From assembly GCF_001273775.1 (NCBI RefSeq), contig NZ_CP011801.1:1054001-1118000 (forward strand): DNA of 64,000 nt, written 5' to 3'. The notes under the pieces were generated by a model that was not told the origin of the DNA, did no database searches, and worked only from the letters and a program-made list of their open reading frames with translations. Shown here piece by piece: positions 57,640 to 64,000 of this stretch (positions are counted from its first letter, which is position 1; every line of letters starts with the position of its first letter). Made by a program: the position numbers and the translations under genes. Source of the stretch: Nitrospira moscoviensis (lineage in GTDB: Bacteria > Nitrospirota > Nitrospiria > Nitrospirales > Nitrospiraceae).

Positions 57640-59013
57640 CTACCCGCGCTTTTTCTCGTCCGCTTCAGCCAGCAGCTCCTCCTTCGACGGAATCTGCGTG
57701 AGGATGTCGGGCCGGACTTGGAAGATGCCTTGCAGGCGGGCGCCGGTGGCGTAGAGGAGATTGCCGGCCTGGTTGCCGAGGGAGAGTTTTCCGACGACCT
57801 GTCCATTCTTGCCGGTCGCGACGAATTCCGCCGCGGGGGCCGTCAATCCATAGGGTGCCAGCGGTGCCGATTGCTTGATCACGCGCTCTTCTGCGGGTAG
57901 GTTCGCCACCCGGCTTACGAATAAGTCCGCAGCCTGTTGGCTGACTTTTTCGGTGGGCCGGTCCTCCAACAGCCATTCGCCGTTTTGGTTGATCAACACA
58001 TACTCCTTGTCCCGCGTTTTCACGGAGAGCATGGCGATGTCGGTGTAGTCGACGCCGAGCAGGCGCTTGTCCTGCAGCGTGAACAGTTCCTTGGTCAGAT
58101 CCTTGATGGCGGCGGGGCTGATCCGGTAGAGCGGCGCATCGGGTTTGGTTTCGGCGATGGCTTCTCCGCTCTCGACGTCCGGCTGGTAGAGCTTGACGGT
58201 TTGATCCCCTTCCGCCGTGTGGAGGGTGATTTTGACTTTGGGACTCGTGAGCGTCTTCGCCACCGCATCGCGCTGCGGGCCGGGATCGATGATGCCAAGG
58301 GCCTTCAGATCTTCCAGGCGGAACATCAACGCACGCACTTCGGTCTGATCGGCCTCCGCTTCGATGGGGTAGCGGATTTTCCACGACGGCTTCGGCTTGT
58401 CCTTCGCCATGTTGTAGAGCACGATTTCGGTGGTGGGATACGTGAGGCGCACCCGCTCGACGTCGTTCTGCACGAATCGCAGCAGCTCTTTGCGCCGGAA
58501 CGTCAGGAGCGTCTTGTTCACGAAACTCTTCGGGGCCAGATCGGTGAGCAGGACTTTATGGTCCGACCCGCGCAGGACGTAGAGGGTGTTCGAGAGCGGG
58601 CCGCTGTCGCCGATGGAAATCGTGTCTTGTTGACCGCCGGCTTTCACGGTGATCGTCGTGACCGGCTGATCCAGACCGAACGGCGCCAAGGCCGAGCCGA
58701 CGTCATCCACCGTGCGGGTGACTTTGCCGGTCACGAGCGCGCGGATGAGGGATTGCACTTCACGCGGATCGGCTTCGACCTGAAGCGGCGCGGTGATGGC
58801 CCATCTGCCGCCATCCAGCAGACTCATCTCCACGATCCCTTGCGGCGTCGAGATGCTGAGGCCGGTGATGGCGGTGTCCGGAAATGGAAGCAGCGTCTTG
58901 CTCGCGGTTTCCTGTTGTTCTTCTTGCCGTTGACTCGGCAACTCGACCCAATAGAGATAGCCCCCAAGCGCCGCGAGGATCACCAAGAGGAGGATGGTCG
59001 GCCGGTACGTCAT
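57640..59013 (-). CDS. DUF4340-domain membrane protein of the Gld-type ABC system
   Basis: 457 residues. One N-terminal membrane helix (ILLLVILAALGGYLYWVEL) precedes a long periplasmic part with two or three DUF4340-like repeats (GLSISTPQGIVEMSLLDGGRWAITAPLQVEADPREVQSLIRAL, PFGLDQPVTTITVKAGGQQDTISIGD, YTDIAMLSVKTRDKEYVLINQNGEWLLEDRP, GLTAPAAEFVATGKNGQVVGKLSLG). Such proteins accompany GldG-type proteins. It starts 4 bases after the GldG gene, so same operon. Function unknown. Confidence 0.88.
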   Translation of the reverse strand: MTYRPTILLLVILAALGGYLYWVELPSQRQEEQQETASKTLLPFPDTAITGLSISTPQGIVEMSLLDGGRWAITAPLQVEADPREVQSLIRALVTGKVTRTVDDVGSALAPFGLDQPVTTITVKAGGQQDTISIGDSGPLSNTLYVLRGSDHKVLLTDLAPKSFVNKTLLTFRRKELLRFVQNDVERVRLTYPTTEIVLYNMAKDKPKPSWKIRYPIEAEADQTEVRALMFRLEDLKALGIIDPGPQRDAVAKTLTSPKVKITLHTAEGDQTVKLYQPDVESGEAIAETKPDAPLYRISPAAIKDLTKELFTLQDKRLLGVDYTDIAMLSVKTRDKEYVLINQNGEWLLEDRPTEKVSQQAADLFVSRVANLPAEERVIKQSAPLAPYGLTAPAAEFVATGKNGQVVGKLSLGNQAGNLLYATGARLQGIFQVRPDILTQIPSKEELLAEADEKKRG

Positions 59014-59017
59014 CGCA

Positions 59018-60541
59018 CTACAGGCGGCGGCGTTTGCGCCAGACCATCATGCCGGTGAGGAAGGTCACGAGGGGGAGGAAAATCACCTGGACGTAGAGCA
59101 GCGTCCGTTCCTGAATGGGATTGGGCGTGAAGGGCCGCAGAGCCGGTTCTTTCGGCGCGATGGTGATCAAGTCGCGTTCCTCGGCCAGCCAGCCGGCGGT
59201 GTGCAGGAAGAAATCGCTGTTGCCGGGAAAATTGAAAAAGGCGTTGGTGGCGAACGTCGAATTGCCCACGACCACGACGGCCGGGCGCGGCTTTCCTTCT
59301 TCCGGCGCGTTCTTCGGCGCGAGCGCGGCGGCCATCGGAAGCGGGCCTTTGATGTCTTCCTTTTCGTTCAAACTGACGACGCGGCCTTGCATGTTCGTTT
59401 CCGCCCAGCTGTTGGGCGACGTGCGGGCGAGCGGGACATAGTCCCAGTCCTTGCCGGTCTGCTCATCGAATGTCACGTGGCGCGAGAGCGGGAAGAGCAC
59501 CGCGGAGGTGAGGTCCTGCGTGATCTCATGCTCGGTGAAGGTGCGGACCAGCAGGGCGGTCAGATCGCCTTGCGCGAGCCGATCTTGCAGATCCACCAGC
59601 ACGCCGGGCCCGAGACCAAGCCCCCAGCGGGTGAGCAGCGCCTCCAACCCGGTCTGTGTATCCGGATCGACCAGCACGAGCAGGCGTCCGCCTTTCTCGA
59701 CATAGTCGTAGATCCGATCCTGTTCTTCCTGGGTGACGGGGCGCCGGGGGCCGGCCAGGACGAGCACGGAGGTGTTCGCCGGCACGGCGGTCTCCGTGAG
59801 CAGTGAGACGGTACCCACGTCGTAGCCTTGTTTTGTCAGCGCTTCTTTGGCGATGGACAGACCGTTGCGTTCCTTGTCCTCGAGGCTGCGCTCGCTGTGG
59901 CCCTCCACGAACACGATGCGCTTCTTGGTGTCTTTGGAGATGCGGATCAGCGCGCCGGTGAGCTCGACTTCGGAGGGCGACGTGACGCGGATCGTCTGGC
60001 CGTGGCTTTCGAAAATCGCCGTGTCGGTGCGGAAGATGCCGTAGGTCTGCGCCAGCTTCGGCTGCTTTTCCGGATCGATGAACTCGACCGTCAGTTTGGT
60101 GGAGGCCTGGCGGTAGCTTTCCAGCCGCTCTTTGTAGGCCTGGTAGCCCGGGTCTTTCTCGCGGGTGAAGACGGTGATCTTCACGTCGTGCGGCAATGTG
60201 CGGAGGACGCGATGGGTTTGGGGCGCGAGCGTGAAGTTCTGGTTCTCCGAGAGGTCCCACCTGATGGAATGGCGGGAGGCCAGGAAATTGACGATCACCA
60301 GGATGGCCGAGAACAGCACCACCATCAGCACGGTGTTCACACCCATCTTGGTGGAACGCCGGCCCGAGAAGGCTTTGACCGCTTCGAAATGCAACACGAA
60401 AAAGGCGATCAGACACATCAAGGCCAGCCCTTCGGCGAGGGTGACGGCCCAGAGCAGCTCGGGCCGGAGGCTGTACGCGATCAGCCCGGCGGCGGCCAGG
60501 ACGGTTCCGATGATCCCGAGCGGCAAGGTTTTCAGGCTCAT
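59018..60541 (-). CDS. GldG-like ABC system substrate-binding/transport protein
   Basis: 507 residues. Two N-terminal membrane helices (~5-55), another (~70-90: GVNTVLMVVLFSAILVIVNFL), and a C-terminal helix (TLLYVQVIFLPLVTFLTGMMVW). The periplasmic domain contains RWDLSENQNFTLAPQTHRVLRTLPHDVKITVFT, a GldG-type signature, and repeats to YDYVEKGGRLLVLVDPDTQTGLEALL. Together with the ATPase and permease it forms an ABC-2-type complex also found beside gliding-motility genes in Bacteroidetes; in other phyla its cargo is unknown. Overlaps the permease gene by 4 bases. Confidence 0.9.
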   Translation of the reverse strand: MSLKTLPLGIIGTVLAAAGLIAYSLRPELLWAVTLAEGLALMCLIAFFVLHFEAVKAFSGRRSTKMGVNTVLMVVLFSAILVIVNFLASRHSIRWDLSENQNFTLAPQTHRVLRTLPHDVKITVFTREKDPGYQAYKERLESYRQASTKLTVEFIDPEKQPKLAQTYGIFRTDTAIFESHGQTIRVTSPSEVELTGALIRISKDTKKRIVFVEGHSERSLEDKERNGLSIAKEALTKQGYDVGTVSLLTETAVPANTSVLVLAGPRRPVTQEEQDRIYDYVEKGGRLLVLVDPDTQTGLEALLTRWGLGLGPGVLVDLQDRLAQGDLTALLVRTFTEHEITQDLTSAVLFPLSRHVTFDEQTGKDWDYVPLARTSPNSWAETNMQGRVVSLNEKEDIKGPLPMAAALAPKNAPEEGKPRPAVVVVGNSTFATNAFFNFPGNSDFFLHTAGWLAEERDLITIAPKEPALRPFTPNPIQERTLLYVQVIFLPLVTFLTGMMVWRKRRRL

Positions 60542-61305
60542 TTCCAGCGCGCGGCGTCTACGACTCGATGGGTGAGAAACAGCATCAGCGCGAGGCCGCT
60601 GGCGAAATAGATCAGATCGCCGGTGTCGATCAAGCCGCGAACCAGGCGATCGTAGTGCTCCATGAACGAGATATAGGAGACGACGCGGCCGGCGGCCGTG
60701 TCGCCGAGCAGCGCGCCGAGGCCGGAGATCAGCCAGATGGTCAGCAGCAGGCCGAAGCTCACGAAGGCGGCGACGATCTGGTTCTCCGTCAGCGCGGACG
60801 CGAACAGGCCCACCGCTAAAAACAACGCGCCGAGGAGCGCCATGCCCAGATAGCCGGTCAGCACCGGATTCCAGTCGAAGTCGCTGAAGAGCATCAGTAC
60901 GGCCGGCACCAGCCCGGTCAAGCCGAGCAATCCGAGAAAGACCAGGAAGACGCTCGTGAACTTGCCCGCGACGATTTCATTGATCCCGATGGGCGAGGTC
61001 ATCAAAAATTCGAACGTGCGGAGTTTCCGCTCTTCGGCGAAGAGCCGCATGGTGAGAATCGGCAGAATGATCAGCAGTACGAACCGCATGCTGGCAAAGA
61101 GGTTGCGGAAGACCAAATCGTTCAGGTTGATCTGCGCGATGCCTTGCATCTGCATCAGTTGAATCGCCTGTGCGCCGGCAAAGACGATGTACAGATAGGA
61201 CAGAAAGCCGAAGATCAGCAGGAAGACAGAACCGACGACATAGACGATCGGCGAGACGAAATAGCCGCGCAGTTCTTTGGCAATCATGGCTTGTACCGGT
61301 GTCAT
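60538..61305 (-). CDS. ABC-2 type transporter permease (GldF-like)
   Basis: 255 residues from ATG 61305, overlapping the ATPase stop by 4 bases (ATGA); the longer frame upstream lies inside the ATPase gene. Six membrane helices (SPIVYVVGSVFLLIFGFLSYLYIVF, SMRFVLLIILPILTMRLF, VFLVFLGLLGLTGLVPAVLMLF, GYLGMALLGALFLAVGLFASAL, IVAAFVSFGLLLTIWLISGLGALLG, LIYFASGLALMLFLTHRVV). RLFAEERKLRTFEFLMTSPI is the ABC-2 permease motif. Forms the channel with the ATPase. Confidence 0.9.
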   Translation of the reverse strand: MTPVQAMIAKELRGYFVSPIVYVVGSVFLLIFGFLSYLYIVFAGAQAIQLMQMQGIAQINLNDLVFRNLFASMRFVLLIILPILTMRLFAEERKLRTFEFLMTSPIGINEIVAGKFTSVFLVFLGLLGLTGLVPAVLMLFSDFDWNPVLTGYLGMALLGALFLAVGLFASALTENQIVAAFVSFGLLLTIWLISGLGALLGDTAAGRVVSYISFMEHYDRLVRGLIDTGDLIYFASGLALMLFLTHRVVDAARWK

Positions 61306-62297
61306 GGCTGGGTCGTCTCCTGCGATGTGGGCGCCGGGTCGGCAAGCGGCGTCCCGGCTGCCTGCGACAGGCCTTCTTCTTCGCGGGTCAGCCGGAGAAA
61401 CACGTCCTCCAACGTCATCGAGATCGTGCGGAGCTCCAGAAGCCCCCATCCGTTCGACACCACGAAGCGAGCGATGTCGTCCCGGAGGTCCTGTCCCAAC
61501 ACGCACTCGATCAGCACCGTCCCGGGATTCTGTCCCGAAAACACATTCAACACGCCGGGAATGGACCGCAGTTTGGCGTCGGCATCCACGGGCGGTCTTT
61601 TCATCGTCACGGAGATTTTTTCCGATTGCCGCAGCCGCGCCGACAGTTGCTCCGGGGTGTCCTCCGCGACGATGCGCCCGCCGCTGATGATCACTACCCG
61701 CTGGCAGACCGCCGTCGCCTCGGGCAGGATGTGGGTGCTGAGGATCACCGAGTGCGAACCGGCAAGGCTCTTAATCAACTCGCGGATTTCAATGATCTGT
61801 TTCGGATCCAACCCGACCGTCGGCTCGTCGAGGATCAGGACCGGTGGATCGTGCAATAGCGCTTGCGCGAGCCCCACTCGCTGTCGATACCCGCGCGACA
61901 GGTTGCCGATCAGCCGGTGGCGGACGGTCCCCAATTCGAGACGGCCGATGGATTGGTCCAGCGCCGTCGTCAGATTCCGCCCCGCCATACCGCGCAGGCG
62001 GCCGACGAAGGTCAAATATTCCGTGACGGTGAACTCCTGGTAGACCGGGGGCGTTTCGGGAAGATAGCCGATGCGCCGCTTCACTTCGAGCGGCTGGTCG
62101 GCGCAGTCGAAGCCGGCCACGCGCGCCGTCCCTTCGGTGGCGGGCATGAAGCAGGTCAAGATCCGCATCGTGGTCGTCTTCCCGGCTCCATTCGGACCCA
62201 GGAAGGCCAGCACTTCGCCTTTCGCCACCGAGAACGTGACCCGGTCGATGGCCGTATGGTGACCGTACCGTTTAGTAATGTTCTGGACTTCGATCAT
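61302..62297 (-). CDS. ABC transporter ATP-binding protein (GldA-like)
   Basis: 331 residues. Walker A GPNGAGKTTTMRIL, Q-loop YLPETPPVYQEFTV, signature LSRGYRQRVGLAQALLHDP (LSxGx variant with R), Walker B VLILDEPTVGLDP and the H-loop STHIL. A C-terminal ~90-residue extension (VTMKRPPVDADAKLRSIPGVLNVFSGQNPGTVLIECVLGQDLR) is typical of ABC-2 exporters of this type. First gene of the four-gene operon with permease, GldG-like and DUF4340 proteins. Confidence 0.95.
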   Translation of the reverse strand: MIEVQNITKRYGHHTAIDRVTFSVAKGEVLAFLGPNGAGKTTTMRILTCFMPATEGTARVAGFDCADQPLEVKRRIGYLPETPPVYQEFTVTEYLTFVGRLRGMAGRNLTTALDQSIGRLELGTVRHRLIGNLSRGYRQRVGLAQALLHDPPVLILDEPTVGLDPKQIIEIRELIKSLAGSHSVILSTHILPEATAVCQRVVIISGGRIVAEDTPEQLSARLRQSEKISVTMKRPPVDADAKLRSIPGVLNVFSGQNPGTVLIECVLGQDLRDDIARFVVSNGWGLLELRTISMTLEDVFLRLTREEEGLSQAAGTPLADPAPTSQETTQP

Positions 62298-62519
62298 GAA
62301 CGTGATGTCGGGACGCTAAACCGCGGGGGAACTGGCAGTGTCGCGATCGTGCACTCGCCCGTGCCGCTTATCGGAGGGGATCTTACTGACTCGATGCCGG
62401 TCAGTCAATACGGCCGGCTTTACAGGTCTCAATCCGACCTGCTACATTTCGCCCGCGTTTCTTCCATGCGATTCTGGTTCTGCGCGACCATCTCATACCG
62501 CTCTATTATGGAGGCTCCT

Positions 62520-63143
62520 GTGAAACATCGGATTGTCGGCGTGATGGTCCTCGGTCTTCTGGCAGGGCTCGACGGGTGCGCCGGGCAAGGCGATGCCGTG
62601 CCGATCGGTCTGTCGCTGAAGCCGGCGGCGGATCAAGCCGCCTCGGCGCCGGCCGGCACGGTCGAGGTCTTGGTGACGCCCTTCGGGGATGATCGTTCGG
62701 ATCGGACCAAGCTCGGCGTCCACCAGTCGTTGTGGGGCACCACCGAGCCCTTGACGTTGAAAAACGGCTCGGTAGGCGAAGTCACCGCGAAAGCCTTGGC
62801 CGAGTACCTGGTTCGCAAAGGTTGGCGCGCCCGGTATGCGGCGGCTTTCGCCGGGCAGGACGGCGAAGTGGTCATTTCCGGCAAGGTCCTGGAGTCGTCG
62901 GTGGACGCGCATGGGACGGTCGGGTCGACGGATATCGTGGCGAAAAATAAGATCGTCGTCCATGCCAAGAACCAAAGCGACGGCAGCTCCATCACCAATA
63001 CAGTGGGCCATAATGGGACGTATTCGGTCTTTTGGTATGGACCGGAGGATGCGGAAGAGATCCTCAGCGAAGTGATGGAGCGGAATTTTGAGAAGTTCGT
63101 GAGCCAGACGCGATTCGACGGCTCGGCGCTACGGTTCAAGTAA
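62520..63143 (+). CDS. Predicted lipoprotein of unknown function
   Basis: 207 residues from GTG 62520; ATG 62508 is in frame but lies on the TATTAT and before the GGAGG at 62511, so is less likely. The lipobox is VMVLGLLAGLDGC. The mature part (VEVLVTPFGDDRSDRTKLGVHQSLWG, VGEVTAKALAEYLVRKGWRARY, VISGKVLESSVDAHGTVGSTDIVAKNKIVVHAKN) reads like a YajG-type or similar outer membrane lipoprotein with a beta-rich core. Diverges from the ABC operon. No named family assigned. Confidence 0.72.
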   Translation: MKHRIVGVMVLGLLAGLDGCAGQGDAVPIGLSLKPAADQAASAPAGTVEVLVTPFGDDRSDRTKLGVHQSLWGTTEPLTLKNGSVGEVTAKALAEYLVRKGWRARYAAAFAGQDGEVVISGKVLESSVDAHGTVGSTDIVAKNKIVVHAKNQSDGSSITNTVGHNGTYSVFWYGPEDAEEILSEVMERNFEKFVSQTRFDGSALRFK

Positions 63144-63204
63144 TCCGGCGTCTATTGCCCCTTCACGTCCGCTCTCAGGCTTCCATTGAATAGAACGAAG
63201 CCAT

Positions 63205-63234
63205 TCCCCTCCATACGGAGGTAGGGGAGAGGGG
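63205..63234. repeat. G-rich dispersed-type hairpin repeat
   Basis: CCCCTCC-ATAC-GGAGG-TAGGGG, a short palindromic C/G-rich unit resembling those at 2646-2669 and 51353-51391. The surrounding 153-base spacer between the lipoprotein and RlpA genes shows nothing else. Confidence 0.4.
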
Positions 63235-63324
63235 TACGCAGACGGTATTGTCGACCACTCGGGGCTTCCCTAGTCTGGAACCGACGCTCGCTGGTTTATG
63301 TTCCACAGGGAGGCGAGGGCCATC

Positions 63325-63996
63325 ATGACCACACAGCAAGCACCTCAACCGCAGACTCCGTCGGGCTCGGCTCCGCTCGTCGCGCTCATCGTCTGTCTGT
63401 CGCTCGGCGCGTGTTCCTGGATCCCGAAAGGTGAGAGCGGGTTGGACGTCGGGATCAAGGATCGAGGCATGGCCTCTTGGTACGGGGAACAGTTTCACGG
63501 CAAGTTGGCGGCGAACGGAGAAGTGTTCGACATGTCGGCCTTGACCGCGGCCCATCGGACCTTGCCGCTCGGCAGCATCATCCGGGTGGTCAATCTCCAG
63601 AACGGCAAGCACGTGCGGGTGCGGGTCAACGACCGGGGGCCTTACGTGAACGGCCGCATCCTTGATCTGTCCTATGCCGCCGCGGCTCAACTGGGCATGG
63701 TGGAGGGCGGTCTCTCGGTGATCCAGCTGGAAGTGATCGGCGACCACCGGCCGCACGCGGCGCTGGCGGTGGACGATGCCGGCCCGATCAATCTGTCTCT
63801 GTTGGCGCTCCGCCGGGTGGAGACGTCGGCGGAGCGGGCCGCGCCGTCCCGGCCCTCCGCGAACCGCCTCGATCGCATGACGCCGCTGCGCCGTCTGCCG
63901 CCGAACGACGTCCTTCTCCAGCGCCGGTGGAGAAAAGCGCCGGTGCTCGCCGCCGATCCGGCCAGTCCGGATCCGGCCTCGTTGGTCTTGGTCTGA
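63325..63996 (+). CDS. rlpA: RlpA-family septal ring lytic transglycosylase-like lipoprotein
   Basis: 223 residues from ATG 63325 (GGGAGGCGAGGGCC upstream). The lipobox is IVCLSLGAC. The double-psi beta-barrel domain has ASWYGEQFHGKLAANGEVFDMSALTAAHRTLPLGSIIRVVNLQNGKHVRVRVNDRGPYVNGRILDLSYAAAAQLGM, including the catalytic Asp region NDRGP. RlpA cleaves denuded glycan strands at the division site. There is no SPOR domain; a ~75-residue low-complexity C-tail replaces it, so targeting to the septum may differ. Last gene of the window, complete. Confidence 0.9.
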   Translation: MTTQQAPQPQTPSGSAPLVALIVCLSLGACSWIPKGESGLDVGIKDRGMASWYGEQFHGKLAANGEVFDMSALTAAHRTLPLGSIIRVVNLQNGKHVRVRVNDRGPYVNGRILDLSYAAAAQLGMVEGGLSVIQLEVIGDHRPHAALAVDDAGPINLSLLALRRVETSAERAAPSRPSANRLDRMTPLRRLPPNDVLLQRRWRKAPVLAADPASPDPASLVLV

Positions 63997-64000
63997 TCGC

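Noticed and set aside
61306..61506. Longer permease start at 61506.
   Set aside because: It lies within the ATPase coding region in another frame and encodes Arg/Pro-rich nonsense; the overlapping ATGA start at 61305 fits the operon.

Overview
The window is 64 kb of GC-rich bacterial chromosome. Gene content (outer-membrane TolC-type protein, many lipoproteins, RlpA, a squalene/phytoene-synthase-like enzyme, many two-component proteins, cytochrome c and cupredoxin genes) points to a Gram-negative diderm. The overall style resembles Nitrospirota such as Nitrospira, but this is inferred from remembered family resemblance and no 16S or ribosomal marker is present. Three tRNAs (Ala-CGC, Pro-CGG, Arg-CCT) are present; there are no rRNAs, CRISPR arrays, integrases or intact transposons.

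Layout: 0-2.7 kb is an accessory edge: the C-terminal end of a PurN-like protein fused in frame to an unrelated AT-richer domain, a winged-helix-like accessory gene, an IS481-type transposase remnant and a MITE-like 105-bp element. 2.7-5.2 kb holds a DUF72 gene, a DUF1566 gene, tRNA-Ala and a lipoprotein. 5.3-10 kb is a signalling block on the minus strand: response regulator, REC-GGDEF diguanylate cyclase, hybrid kinase and HPt protein. 10-26 kb is mostly housekeeping (YqeY, MFS transporter, glutathione peroxidase, HtpX, cupredoxin, squalene-synthase-like enzyme, an Fe-S protein operon, alanine dehydrogenase, acylphosphatase, sigma factor, Apt, DksA-like protein, QueC, cytochrome c, SPFH protein and a lone receiver).

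26.3-45.7 kb is the most unusual part. A two-gene unit, exported partner protein plus class-3-type lipase, occurs twice in tandem. The first copy is decayed: the partner is frameshifted, and the lipase is cut immediately before its catalytic serine, next to REP-associated tyrosine transposase debris. The second copy is intact, and its lipase carries a 2,800-residue RTX region, giving a 3,578-residue protein. A complete type I secretion operon (ABC transporter, HlyD, TolC) with its own promoter follows directly. I read this as a secreted giant RTX lipase with a dedicated exporter and a cognate partner (immunity or chaperone candidate). REP-like palindromes are scattered through this locus and even inside coding sequences.

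45.7-64 kb returns to core-like content: membrane proteins, M48 protease, MalQ, a NtrB/NtrC-like two-component pair, an Lrp/AsnC-type effector domain protein, a PD-(D/E)XK-fold protein with apparently lost catalytic residues, a degenerate receiver, tRNA-Arg, a Cys-repeat exported protein, a Gld-type ABC system in four overlapping genes, a lipoprotein and an RlpA-family protein.
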